Shown here piece by piece: positions 35,701 to 47,205 of a stretch of DNA of 64,000 nucleotides. Source of the DNA: Pyrus communis (lineage: Eukaryota > Streptophyta > Magnoliopsida > Rosales > Rosaceae); contig NC_084814.1 in assembly GCF_963583255.1 (NCBI RefSeq), forward strand, positions 23,441,300 to 23,505,299, written 5' to 3'. A model generated the notes under the pieces. It searched no databases, was not told the origin of the DNA, and saw only the letters and a program-made list of their open reading frames with translations. A program made the translations under genes and the position numbers. Position 1 is the first letter of the stretch. Every line of letters begins with the position of its first letter.

Positions 35701-37635
35701 GGTCTCTAATCTCTTCCGTGTAGCCAAGTCTTCTTCATTAGTTATATCTTCCATCTCTTCCAATTTCCGGCGCACCTCTTCTACCACTTCCTTAGTTCCA
35801 GTATGACTCCGCACATCAGCAGCAACTGGGATGGAATTTGACTTCATATCTCCATCATCCACAGCAATGTCTTTCACAGCATCGACATTGGAATCCACCT
35901 CATCGAGCTTGTACTTCACATCATCAACAGCAATGTCCTTCACCGCATCATTATTAGAATTTTCCATTCTGTCCTTTTTGTGCTTTCCATCGTCTGATGT
36001 ACAGTCTACAAAAGCATGACGATCTAAATCCTCCTTCCAGACTGTTTGCTGATCTATATGTTTACGAGTATTGTCGTGAACCATGGAAGTGTCGAAATCC
36101 GCCTTCACTTCCTGTGAATCCAATGCATTGCTAAATATCTCTTCCACCTCAAAAAATTCCTCGGGTGAAGCACTCCCTGTCTCGTTTTCTTCACTTGCCA
36201 CAACTGTGGTGATATTAGGCACAACAGCATCAGCGTCCAGAAAAAGTACCTGATACAGATTTGAGTATGCATTCAACTCCTATAGCTTCAGAAAAGGACA
36301 TCCAGATAATAAACAATAACATACCTCTGCTCTAAAGTCCTTTGGAAATTGATCCTTGGCATCCCAAAGAATATCAATATCATCACGACCGAGCATCAAT
36401 ATATTTGACCGTACAAATGCTGTGTGGAACATAACCCTGAACATCATCTCCTCGCGAACAAAATCTTCATCCAGGTGGATGCATTCAAGAACCACATCCC
36501 CTCGAATACGGCAACGAATATCAATTTTCACCAGCACACACTCTGCCTGTGATTAGGATTCATAAGAATGCTTCAAAAATATTTCATCTTATACAATCAG
36601 ATTTCGTTGCATGAAGTAGACATTACCTGTACATAGAGGTGGGTATTCTTTTCATTCCTTAAAGTTGAAAAGAGAAGCTTAGAGATCCTGTTAGCTGGTG
36701 TAGAAGGGTCTTGACCAAAAACACGTATGAAAGGCCTACAACCTTTTCCATCATCAAAAAGCGGAAGGTTTCGAAGTATCAGACAATCCAAAAGTAGAGG
36801 TGTATCTGATGGAGGCCATTCAGAACCCAAATTTCGTCGCGAAATGTACTGAAGATATCTCATCTGCGAAGGCTGTGGGTTTAAAGGAGACAAAAGATGG
36901 AGAAGTTCCCTAGGAGCCTGCTTGTAAACCATTTCAAGGGTCTTCTGCTCCCCATTGTATTGTTTACGGTACAACAGAAGACCCGCAAGCATAAATGCGA
37001 GAACAGGCCATCCTCCTCTTTCACAGTGCATCAGTAACACATTCTGTTGCCCCTCCAATGACAACCAACTTTCACTCGAACGAAGGAAGTGATGAATCAT
37101 CTCTAGTGGCAACAAAGGACATCCCTCATATTGCCGAGGGTAATCCATTACTGTCATGTCATACTGCGAAAGCACATCGGAAATTTGGCTCCGCCTATCC
37201 CCTTCTCTGAAGTTAAACACCATGAAAGAAGCATCCGGGAAGTAGTCTTGCAGCTGTGCTACAATGCCACCCAAGTATACTTTGTACTCATCTTCTTCCA
37301 ACACATCGGTCGAGAAGCAGCAGTCAAAAACTGCATAATTCGGAGCCAAAACAAGTTAAAATCAATCCACATTACACTAAAAGGTTCACAATTTTGAGCT
37401 AAAAGAATCCCCAAACATACAAAATGCACTAAAAAAACAAAATTCAATCGATTTCGAAGCAAATTCAATCGCATAGCAATTGAGCACCAAAAAACCTCAA
37501 CAATTGAGCACCAAAAAACCAGAATTTCTCAAATTCTCAAGAAACAGGAAACGGCAACGTACCGTATACCCGCTCGGAGATCTCAAGAAGGCGGTCCGGC
37601 GGCTTCCGGTAAAAGAATCGTCTGAACAGCGCCAT
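29720..37635 (-). CDS. Class II formin (AtFH20-like): PTEN-like, C2, FH1 and FH2 regions; 17 exons
   Basis: Exons: 37563-37635, 36627-37330, 36325-36546, 33737-36249, 33448-33574, 33005-33076, 32734-32832, 32567-32608, 31748-31828, 31602-31652, 31437-31518, 30831-30925, 30581-30652, 30386-30502, 30195-30263, 30043-30109, 29720-29871 (4638 nt, 1545 residues, all GT-AG, in frame). Formins nucleate and elongate actin filaments. The start MALFRRFFYRKPPDRLLEIS is the class II signature. Residues ~1-190 are PTEN-like; the phosphatase loop reads MHCERGGWP (C127), where the catalytic HCx5R Arg is replaced by P133, so activity is not expected. A C2-like region follows to ~340, then an acidic, Ser-rich linker. 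FH1 (~694-1133) is long runs of Pro with Met/Gly/Ala spacers. FH2 (~1142-1530) contains LKPLHWNKV, ENLIKFCPTKEE and LGNTLNQGTARG. In moss, the related PTEN-like part binds a phosphoinositide. Confidence 0.93.
33840..35170. repeat. Strand-asymmetric G-rich/C-rich tract (FH1 coding region)
   Basis: The plus strand is made largely of GGTGGAGG-like words for over a kilobase, interrupted by a few ordinary segments, because the minus strand encodes polyproline. A 298-residue Gly-rich frame on the plus strand (33800-34696) is a mirror of the Pro codons, not a gene. Confidence 0.8.
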
Positions 37636-37929
37636 CAGATGGCGCTGTTTCTCCCCCGATCGGATCCAAAACGGTAATCCAAACCAGCTCCAATTAGATC
37701 ACAATTCCGATCCCTAACAATATACGCAGCCAGATCTCGCCCTTACCCGATTCTTCAACGGTCCAAAACCCGACCCGAACGAGCCGAACCCTTCCGGCGA
37801 AACGAAAATCCCGAAAGAAATCGCCAATTGAGAAAAATCGAAAGGGGGAATTGAATTCCCGAGACGAAGTGAGGGAGTGGGGGTTTTGGGAATGGAAAAG
37901 CAAAGGGAATTGGAATTCGAGCGAATTCT

Positions 37930-37948
37930 AGAGAGAGAGAAGAGAGGG

Positions 37949-37980
<32 letters not shown>

Positions 37981-37990
37981 GAAGAGAAGT
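37930..37990. repeat. GA/CT microsatellite in the formin 5' leader
   Basis: Interrupted GA repeats lie about 300 bp upstream of the formin start, so the transcript leader or promoter is CT-rich. GAGA-type tracts are common at plant promoters and 5' UTRs. Confidence 0.7.
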
Positions 37991-38324
37991 GGACTGAGAA
38001 GGAGAAAGCAGCTATTAGGACCCGACCCGACCCGTCTTCTTCTCCTCGTCTGCTTGGGGCACCTGTGCGTCTTCTGCAACTCTTCCTTTTTTTTTTCTTT
38101 TTAAAAAAAAAAAAAAATTTAATTCTCTTCTTTTTATGTTTTTCTGTTTTTCGGTTGGGCAGCGCGGGGAGGGATCGGGCGGGCAGCTGTCCGACGTGGC
38201 AAATACGATACTGGTAAATTAATCGATCAATGAATTAAATTCGTTATGAGTTAATTAAGACCACTGTAACTGCCTGAAAAGGAAAAAGATTACGTTTGTT
38301 TCTTTGGTCTTCAGGTAAAACATT
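37991..38324. other. Formin promoter region
   Basis: Contains a T-rich/A-rich junction at about 38087-38117 and then plain sequence. No gene is seen. Confidence 0.35.
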
Positions 38325-38480
38325 TGAAATATCGATGTAAGTGTTATTCAGTACTACGATATGTGGTATTTATCTTCGTTTAAAAGTGAGAGATCTTATA
38401 TTCGAATATCATACATGATGAATTCGATATCAAATTAGGCTGCTCATTGTGTGATTTAGTCGAATTCTCTCCTTAGTGTA
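38325..38480 (+). repeat. SINE-like repeat
   Basis: It carries 'cagtactacgatatgtggtatt' (A-box-like region) and 'gagatcttatattcgaatatc' (B-box-like region), laid out as in the next copy at 38520-38665. Confidence 0.4.
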
Positions 38481-38519
38481 AAAATATCGATGTATGTGAA
38501 AATATTAATACAGTGAAAT

Positions 38520-38665
38520 TATCGATATACAAGTCACTTAGTATTTCGATCTAGTTGTATTCCTCTTTATTTGTAAGTAAGATGTCTTAGATTCAATTCT
38601 CACTTGAACCACATTATTGCTACTAGGTCCATCCCTCTCCCCTTACGATAGATAATATTGTTTGT
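38520..38665 (+). repeat. SINE-like repeat, second copy in tandem arrangement
   Basis: The segment 'cttagtatttcgatctagttg' followed by 'aagatgtcttagattcaattc' has the A-box/B-box spacing of tRNA-derived SINEs. It ends near 'gatagataatattgttt' and an A-run. The related copy at 40125-40290 is inverse. Confidence 0.5.
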
Positions 38666-39077
38666 TTAAAAAAAAAAAATTAACGATATACAAATTTATA
38701 AAATATTAATGGTTATATCAATATCCCTTGTCTTTGACGAAAGTTATGGAAAGTTGTAATAGAGTGGGTATATTAACTCATTCAGATTTAGTCAAGATTA
38801 GAGAAAAATTCTTTAAAAAAATCAAAAATAAAAAATTCGAAATCTGAAGTGGGTTTTAGAAAAATATTGATATTCATTGTTTTTTTTTATATATCGTCAA
38901 TATAGGATGAAGTTTGCATTTCACTCATTTACATATCGATCCTTGTTTTTTAGATATTTCATGAAAAATATCAATACTTCCGTGGATATTTTATACACTG
39001 GTAAAACCGTAAAGGAAAATAGTGAAAATAAAAAGTTTTTTTTTTCCTCGTCAAACTTTGTTTTTCGTATTGGGAAG
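38666..39077. other. AT-rich intergenic DNA, nothing recognised
   Basis: The word 'atcgatgtatgtgaaaatatt' and related 'aatatcgat' words recur in this neighbourhood (38330-38520 and 38680-38990), but no element boundary could be set. Confidence 0.3.
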
Positions 39078-39218
39078 TGATATTCACACATTCATTTTAC
39101 CTCCCATACACCCTGGTTATTTTTTTTGAAATTTATCTTTTTTTAATTCATTTGATATGATGGGCGAGAATTGAGAGAATTGTGTGAGAAGTAAAAATGT
39201 GTGTGGATGACACTACCC
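39078..39218. mobile_element. MITE family D, copy 2
   Basis: The ends match the copy at 9895-10035: left TGATATTCACACATTCATTT, right inverse TGTCATCCACACACATTTTT, each followed by a 'ttac/cttct-c-cacac' word. Confidence 0.6.
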
Positions 39219-39719
39219 TTAATATTTAGTTAAACTTATGGTTTCAACACAAAAATGATTCATGTTTACTACATATTAAACTCATCATCTATATTTTCCG
39301 TTTCATGATTGATAAGCATTGAGCAAGTTTACTTTCTTTTAATCACAAAAGGTTAGCATGGTCAGAAACTTAAAAGTGCTGAATAGTAGCGACTCAAGTT
39401 CATTTGAAAACAATTTATAAAGGGTCATTCTCAAGATATTTTTACTTTGATCGTTGCACGAATCATAGATGTGTAATTTAAGTTTTGTCTAGCTTTTATT
39501 TTTATATATTTCAACTATATGCTGCTTCAAAATGCACAATAACAACAACGATTTATCATGAGATTTTTAAATTTCTAAATCAGACAAAATAATAAAATAA
39601 GTACTCGTTAATGAGTACCTAAGTAATATTCTCGATCTTAGGCTATATCAAAAGACACTTTATTTTGATTTGCTTTGATTTACAATCCAAGAATTCAAAT
39701 TTGAAGTTCCAATGTTCAT
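39219..39719. other. AT-rich intergenic DNA, nothing recognised
   Basis: No gene or clear element was seen. Confidence 0.3.
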
Positions 39720-40065
39720 CTTTTGAGGATAGTGGGGCCAAGAAGTTATACAATCATATTGCATAACGTGCCAAAAAAAACGTCACGTCGTCGCGTGTTT
39801 ACGTTTCCCGGAACGTCTTTCGCTCGTTACCGGCAACACGACAGCCTTTCAGCGCCGAGCGATGTCGTTAAGCAACTGGAACCACCACGTGATTGCTCTC
39901 ACGTGTTGTCAAAGTATGGGCCGCCTAATTTGGTTGTCTTCAGGGTCAAGGTTTTGGGCCGTCGCTTTGCTTCGTACAGCAGGTCAGGTTTCTTAAGGCA
40001 CCAATCACTGCCGCCCATTTACTTACTTTTCATCCGATTCATGCAATGGACGGTGACAATTTAAT
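39720..40065 (+). other. GC-richer island with a 113-residue open frame and clustered CACGTG words
   Basis: The frame at 39723-40064 is rich in Arg and Ser and has no recognised domain. Within 39885-39905 lie two ACGTG cores ('ccaccacgtgattg' and 'tctcacgtgttg') of G-box/ABRE type. It may be a regulatory island, a gene fragment or a small orphan gene; I cannot decide. Confidence 0.3.
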
Positions 40066-40124
40066 GTAGGGTGATGGGCAAGCAACCTTTGTTTTTTGTT
40101 TTATGTTTTATATATATTTTTTTA

Positions 40125-40290
40125 AACAATCAATTATATCTACACTAAGAGGAAGGAGTAGACTTAGTCTCATGATGGATTATCAATAATATAGTTCAAA
40201 CTCGAATTTGACGAGAATCGAACCTAAGACCTTTCGCTTACAAGTGAAGATGAATACCACGAGACCGTAATACTAGGTGACAGCAGCCTT
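40125..40290 (-). repeat. tRNA-derived SINE-like element
   Basis: On the minus strand it reads an A-box-like 'cggtctcgtggtattcatc' and, ~35 bp later, a B-box-like 'taggttcgattctcg', then a body and 3' part shared with 21182-21365. This is the best-preserved pair of Pol III boxes among the SINE-like copies in the window. Confidence 0.6.
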
Positions 40291-40767
40291 TGTCATATTC
40301 AAAAGAGTAATTTACAAAACAAAAAAAAGTTTAATTAAAATTGACAACAACAAAAAAGATTAATTAAAATCATTGACTAGCGGGTAAGTAGCCTAATCCA
40401 ATTTACAGGTGCAGGATGAAGCAATTTTTCTCCAAAGACAAGATGAAGCTCGCACACCATTTTGTTTTGGGTAAAATAGAATTTAGGGGGAGATCTGTTA
40501 CACTCACCACTAGCATTGAGGAATATCTGCAATCTTGAGTCGGAATGACTTACGCGTGACACTTAACTATCATATGTCACCGTTATGAATTTACGTAAAA
40601 ATTTAAAGATTGCGCATCGACGATGACTGTTGGCAGCAGGACTCGAACGTTAGTGGAGCCGTCACTCATCATACGTGTTTTATACAACTGATGAGATAAA
40701 AAAAGCAAGCCAGCAAGCAAAGGAAACAAATTTCTCATAGCATGAAATGCATTATTGGATTGGTTTT
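40291..40767. other. Intergenic DNA, one further tRNA-like stretch
   Basis: At about 40560-40700 the minus strand contains 'acgttcgagtcctgctgcc', a B-box-like word, but no convincing A box or tRNA fold. Otherwise empty. Confidence 0.3.
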
Positions 40768-40925
40768 AATTAAGGAAAATTAACAAAAAGTCCTCAAAAA
40801 TTTTAGTTTTAATCAAAATGACAAAATAAAAGTGTAAGTAAATAATACCAAGAGTCATTTTTTAGACTAAAAATGTTCTTAACGTTAAAAATAAGCAGTA
40901 TTATAAGTGTTTTATTAAGACTCCC
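40768..40925 (+). repeat. Dispersed repeat family E, copy 4
   Basis: Begins 'aaggaaaattaacaaaaagtcc' and carries 'ttagttttaatcaaaatgaca', matching 20632-20790 closely. Confidence 0.6.
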
Positions 40926-41714
40926 TTTTAATTACCATACAATACCAATGAGGATCTTAAGTTGTTAATTACTTTGTTAATCTCCTTAATTATCCTTGTA
41001 ACCAAAGGAACATGGTCATCTCAGAAATCGCAGAAATCAGAGGGACATGTTGGGGGTGAAAGAAGATAGGACCATAAGGTCAATGAGATCTAGATCCACG
41101 TGGCGTGCATGCCATGAGGTGATTCGTCACAAAGTCAACAACATGAACGGTGCGATTACCGTTATCATCTTAAAGCGGGACCCACGAAATGATTCCAGCC
41201 ACTCCATGCATGACATGTGCAATCCCAGCATATTCTGAGAGAATATATATCAATTGGTGAGATGATCATGCAAGTGAGATCTCGCCTGCCACATGTGGAC
41301 AGATTTTTCAGTGCACTATGTACACGGTCTGATACATTAAATATCATAGTATAAGTAGTTGTATATTTAAAATAAAATTTCAATAACTTCAAGGAAGCTT
41401 TCTCTCGTTACGAAGTTCGCTCCTATGAAAATTCATATCTTTTTGTTCCGATTTGGACCATATTTTTGAGATACTGAAAAATTTCTTCCGAAGATGATAT
41501 TTGTGGAAAACTGAACTTCACCTTGCTTCACCATCATGTGTTTTACGAAGGTAATTATTATGGTAACAGTAACCCCAATTGCTTCAGTCTTCAGACAACT
41601 CTTTTGATTAAAATATGGGACCTCCTTTTTAATTAATTTGAATGGTACTGACAAGTGCTAGTTATTCGGTGGTTAACAATATTTGGAAATTCTCTAATGA
41701 GGATTGTTATGGTG
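40926..41714. other. Intergenic DNA without recognised genes
   Basis: An ACGTGG word lies at about 41097. Short frames have no domains. Confidence 0.3.
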
Positions 41715-41914
41715 GGAAAAGCATCATTTCCGAATCCCTTCCACCTAATCCTCCTAATTAAATAATTCAAGCTCTTGAAATTTGATCTAATGGGTAAAAA
41801 CACGAGCCCACTTTAAAAGTTATAATAATTTTAACCGTTGGATCAAATTTCAAGAGCCTAAATTGTTTGATGAGAAGGATTAGGCGGAAGGGATCCAGAG
41901 AGAATCCCTTTCCA
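41715..41914. mobile_element. MITE family B (Mutator-like), copy 2, with target duplication
   Basis: A 200-bp element flanked by TTATGGTG on both sides (41707-41714 and 41915-41922). The left end GGAAAAGCATCATTTCC, then GAATCCCTTCCACCTAATCC, pairs with the inverse of the right end (GGAAAGGGATTCTCTC, then GGATCCCTTCCGCCTAATCC). Size and ends agree with the nested copy at 6116-6312. Confidence 0.75.
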
Positions 41915-41929
41915 TTATGGTGTTCATCA

Positions 41930-42470
41930 AGAGTAGATGTGAGTGCCGCTTGGTCACTCAGTCCCGCACCTGATGTGCACCATAGAGCACTGCATAAGAA
42001 TGTGCACTGCATGAGAATGTTGTTGTAAAAGTATCTTAAGTCAATTACACACGGTCAGGTGAGGAAGTTAAAATGTAAAATATAATGCGTAATTGACTTA
42101 AAATATTGTTATAGTGACATTCAAATGTAGAAATTTCTCATGCGAAATGTGATCCTAACTAATGTTGGCCACCAAATGTGGGTGTGAGTGGATGGTCGAT
42201 CGACCCCGCCCTTGATGCTCACCATTAAGATTTGTATAAAAAGAGAACTTTCATTCAACCTGAACGTCATTGTAACAATATTCCAAGTCAATCACGCAAC
42301 GTAAAATTTAAAACATATAACAATGTGTCATTGACTTTGGGTATCAATGTAACGTGAATATCAATGTGGCAGTATTTCAAGGGAATCATGGACCGTCACT
42401 TAGAAAAATTACATGCATAATAATACGTGATTGACTTAAGATACTGTCATAATAACATTATGATGTACCA
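41930..42470. repeat. Diverged direct duplication
   Basis: Two related halves begin near 41935 and 42172. Each has a 'gtgagtg...ggtc...cgcacctgatg / ccgcccttgatg...caccat' segment followed by 'aagtcaat-ac-c' and 'taattgacttaa / cattgactttgg' words. Old and imperfect; its nature is unknown. Confidence 0.35.
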
Positions 42471-43798
42471 AGTTTGAGTGGAGGATAACCATGCAGATAG
42501 ACCCATGTTCTGTGGCGGTGACAGATTTGGGCCATTGGTTCCTTTTCATGTTCCCCTTTACATTACAATCATGGAGGTTGGAGAGCCCTTCACTCCACCC
42601 ATGCCTTTAATTTCCATCTTAACGTTGTTTTTTATTTGTTTTCATCCAATTGATGCAAAGCCGGCCAACTAATTAGTTGCTGATGCTGATGCAAAGCCAG
42701 CCATATGATTCTTTGACATGAGAATCCAACACTAAGATTACAAGGTGTAGTTGCGGCTAAGGTTTTGGGATATCCGATAGAGACTTACATAAGATGGGGA
42801 CGCCAACGTAACATATCCAAAGGTGTTCCAAATTTATCATGTGTCGTCATAAATGTTTTAACTTTTTTACACTATGTCACATAATTGGTTTGGGATACTA
42901 CCCTTTATCGCCTTGACATCCTTATTTCTTCTAATTTCTCTCAATCACAGGCTAAAAGTTACATGAAATCGAGTGCACTCCCTAGATATTGTCTCTCTCC
43001 TCCCTTCTCACGGCTCACTTCCATGCCATGACACGAATACACGAGCCACCATGACGTCTCGTGGAGAATACATCATCATGTATAAGTTTTTCTCTACATG
43101 CTATTGTTTTATTAACACGGGACATTATAGTAGCAGTATACTCATAGCACGACGTCTCCATCAATTGAATGACTTTCTAATTTCTCAACTTCACATAATG
43201 TGAAGTTAGGTTGGACTTAAATCTGAATGTGAAGTTGAGGTTTGTCCTAAGCTCTCAGATTTTGGGCCTCAAAATGTTCTATATGTGCAACAATCTGAGC
43301 TTGTCTAATATGTAAACCTCCTTCCATTTTTGCTATTCTTTCACTTCAAGACTCTTCTGAAAACTAAGCAGTTTGGAAGAACCAAACAAGAAACTGATGC
43401 CTAAGCCTACAAGGCTACGAAACAAGAGACTTTACACGGCTTTTCCTCGGAAACCATCGCTACTAATCTACACATTTGCCCAATGGGACTTGACAAATAT
43501 AGGAAACCAGGAGCTAATCAGGCAACAAACAAAAAGTTTCGAACAAGAGAGAAAGAACATTACTCTAGACAACTGATCCAATCATTCTCGTGCTTTCCTC
43601 CCCTCCCGGATATTCTAAAGTGGAAGGGTAGTTCTTCGCCTTGTCACCGAGCTTGTGGCGGAGATTTTCAATTCCTCAACTTGTGGATGAAGCCACCTAG
43701 ATGGAAATGCCAGCTACCAGGCTAAACTCTTGTATAATCTGTTTCTCGTCGAGACCTGTTTCCTTTTCTGGTTTACTCAAAGTCTCTCCATCATATGA
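42471..43798. other. Intergenic DNA and 3' region of the kinase gene
   Basis: Short frames (42478-42672, 42973-43203, 43373-43725) show no domain. The last ~100-400 bp before 43799 are probably the kinase 3' UTR. Confidence 0.35.
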
Positions 43799-44953
43799 TT
43801 ACTTCCCCTGCTTCTTACCTGCAATTCAAAAGTCACAATATTTAGCTAAAGACAGCCATTGCAATTATCACAATATTAGTCGGCTACACGTTTATGTATC
43901 GTTCTCCCTCCCCAACCCACTAGGTATGGGGAAAACGCTTGCAGAAGAGATGGAAAAATTAGTATTAGTCCTGTACCTCTATGGAACCATGAGTTCCGGG
44001 TCGCTCTTCTGATGTGGCGCTCATGTCTTTCTAAAAATTCATCAACTCTATATGGTTGAGACAACAAGGGTCCGGAAAATTCAACCTTGTCTTCTTGATC
44101 TTGAAGTTGAAACCCCTGTTAATGAGGTTAAATACGTTAGGTGAATATATATAACATCATAAAAAAAGAAAACTTGTTTGCCTTTTACTTGTATTTTCAA
44201 CTCAACCAAACAAACGAATAATTAAAGAAAAGCTACAAGATATATGAGACAGTATTCCTTGTGGTGTTCCAGGTAATGCGAAAACTGGGAGTTCTACGTC
44301 AAAAGTCAAATAATGATGCATCTGATTTTTGTATTTACAAACTTACCATATCACCGTGAGCTGCCATTTCCTCCCTTTGATAAAGTGCCAACGATAATTC
44401 CTGCGAGTGGTACCCATCGCAAGCATCAAAGGAATCTGGATTTTCAAGCTTGCCCCATTGTTTCAGCATCGCGAGCTTTGCAATCTCATACGAATCATGC
44501 CCTCTTGAATCATTGCGCCCCTTATACATAAGCTCCGCATTTTCATGCCTTTTGGAGTCAAAGTTACTCCTTGTATGCACTGTGATTGAAGATTCTATTG
44601 CGTTAAAAATGTGTCCTCTTGAAAAAGACCGAGTATGAGATCTTCTGGCCTCATCTTTTCGTCTCTTTGCCCATGCAAAGCCACTTGATGTAGAAACCTC
44701 TAATGGACCGGAGAAGGGAATGTCTCCTTGAGATGCATTCTTTACATGCGAAGAGTCTTCTACTTTACCAGCTGACGGCTTTGGAAGCTCCCTACCCAGA
44801 ACTGAATCATCTTCCTTAAGAATATGTCCGTTAGTGCCATTAATTTTATAAGAACCTCGAGACTGTACTGCCAAGTTCTGCAAGACAAGCTGAGTGTCAA
44901 TAAGAACCTAGTGGTTACCATTATAACACGCAGATTCACAAACATACATGAAG

Positions 44954-45005
<52 letters not shown>

Positions 45006-47160
45006 CCTCTGCTGGTGCCAATTTAGTAAACCCAAGTGACTTCCTTGTTGGCTTTCGTGTTTCAGATCCACGAACTCGCCCACCAATTTTTTTCCTGAAA
45101 ATTCAGTGGCCATATACTAAATTTCAAAATTCATATTTTGGTGAGGACTATACTCAATTTTCGAGAACCACTCACCTCTTTGCCTCCTCCCGGTTCTTTG
45201 CATCAATCTCTTTGCTAGGTGGGTATATAGGCAAGCTTGACGGATCACATGCATGAGGCTTCATTTTGAAATACTGAAGTGGTAAATGAAGAATACTGTA
45301 TTAGGAAAATCTGCATGATGCAAACCAATGTTTAAGGTACATATTACATTATTTTGCGAGTTACCTCTGATGCAAGAGCAGAGGAGGCAGTCGCACGCTT
45401 GTGTGGTTCTACAGAAAGGAGAGTCTCTAGTAGGTTAAACGTGGCTGCAGGCAAATCTTTAAAGGTCTCCCGCAGAGAACTATCGTAGGGTTGTTGTGGC
45501 TTAAATAGAGTTGCATGAGGAAGTTTGGACTTTTTCCAGTATTCATCTGGTGGGGAGCCACAAAGCTTGAAAATCTTGTGTAATTGTTCAACCTGTGGAA
45601 AATGCTTATAAGAACTTGAATTGGAGAAGTCAAAGCAAAGTATGACAAACAATCCAACGCATCCTAAGAGAATCAACCAGTTTGTTCTTGTAAGCACATG
45701 CCTTAAGAGAATCAGATACTTAATTTCTTGATTTATGCAAGCATAATTAGAACGGGGAGGACTCTGCATTCAAACTGTCGTGTTGGTAGACATCCAGACT
45801 ATTATAACAAGATTGATAACGGGAATTCATGTATTATGGTTTGTTAATTACCTCTGTTCTCCCTTGAAGAACAGGTTTCCCCATCAGTAGCTCTGCAAAT
45901 GCACAGCCGACACTCCATAGATCTATTGAAGCTCCATAATCAGTCGATCCAAGCAAAAGTTCAGGAGGACGATACCATAGAGTGACAACACGACTCGTAA
46001 GGGGTTGCTTATTCCCAGAATTACAGAAGTTTGCCAATCCGAAATCAGCCACCTTCAAAATCCCTTCGTTGCTCACCAGAAGGTTTGATCCTTTTATGTC
46101 CCGATGCATTACACCCCGCGAGTGACAATGTTCAAGTCCAGATAACAACTGCTTCATGTAACATTTAATCTACAAAATCAAAAACAGCACCGCCAATGTC
46201 AGCTTGAAAGTGGATAGATAAACAGATGACTAAGGGTGAAGTAGAACATCACGAGAGATGAAGCCTATGAAACTAGCATGATAACAGCAGCTATTCATAA
46301 GGGCATTGGCAAGCATACCTGTGCCTCACTGAACTTGATGTCAGGGTTAGACAAGAGTCCGGTAATGTCATGTTCCATGTACTCGAACACAAGGTATATG
46401 CTACATGATAATCGGGAAGTTATTAAGCCCTCCAGTTTAATGACGTTTGGATGGTCAAGCCTTCTAAGAATCAAGATTTCTCGTGCCATAAACCTGACAC
46501 TCTCAGGCTCAAAATTGTCAAACCGCACCTTCTTCAGAGCAACTATCTTCCCAGTTTCAAGGTCGCGTGCTCGGAACACACTACTATATGTACCCTGTCC
46601 AATCTATTCAAGGAATTGCGATCGAATAAGAACAGAGTTTTAACAATTCACAATCAACTAATACTTGCAAGGAGGAATACAAACAATAACAAAAGTATGA
46701 GATTATGATCCTATCGAAAACTTATCATGTGCATATTCCGGGCAGCAAAATTAATCATGTCGAAAGTTTAGACAGCAGAAAAAGCAGTCACAGAAACACC
46801 AGTTTGGATTTGAAGGCCTTGCATTTTACCAAACAATCTGAAAATGGTAAGCTGTTGTAAGCTTACCCTGATGCACGCCGTCGATTTCAAGCAAGTGCTT
46901 AAAGTTTCTAGCTTTTTAACCGGTCGATATTCTAAACTACTCTAATTTACACGGGATGAAACTCGGGTTCAAAAACTACTCTAAACAAAATATGCCAACT
47001 TTCTATACAAAAATGCCAACTTTCTATAAAAGTGTAAGCAAACGTTTGTGTTCAACATTTCTGTAAAATCCAAAACTTTTTAAACAAAAACCAAACAAAT
47101 CAGTATCATCACACAAAAAGACACAAACTTTGCAAACAAAATCAAATAAAAGGAGAGAGG

Positions 47161-47205
<45 letters not shown>

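Noticed and set aside
40125..40290. A tRNA gene
   Set aside because: A- and B-box-like stretches are present but no full cloverleaf or acceptor stem could be formed; it matches another dispersed copy, so it is a SINE.
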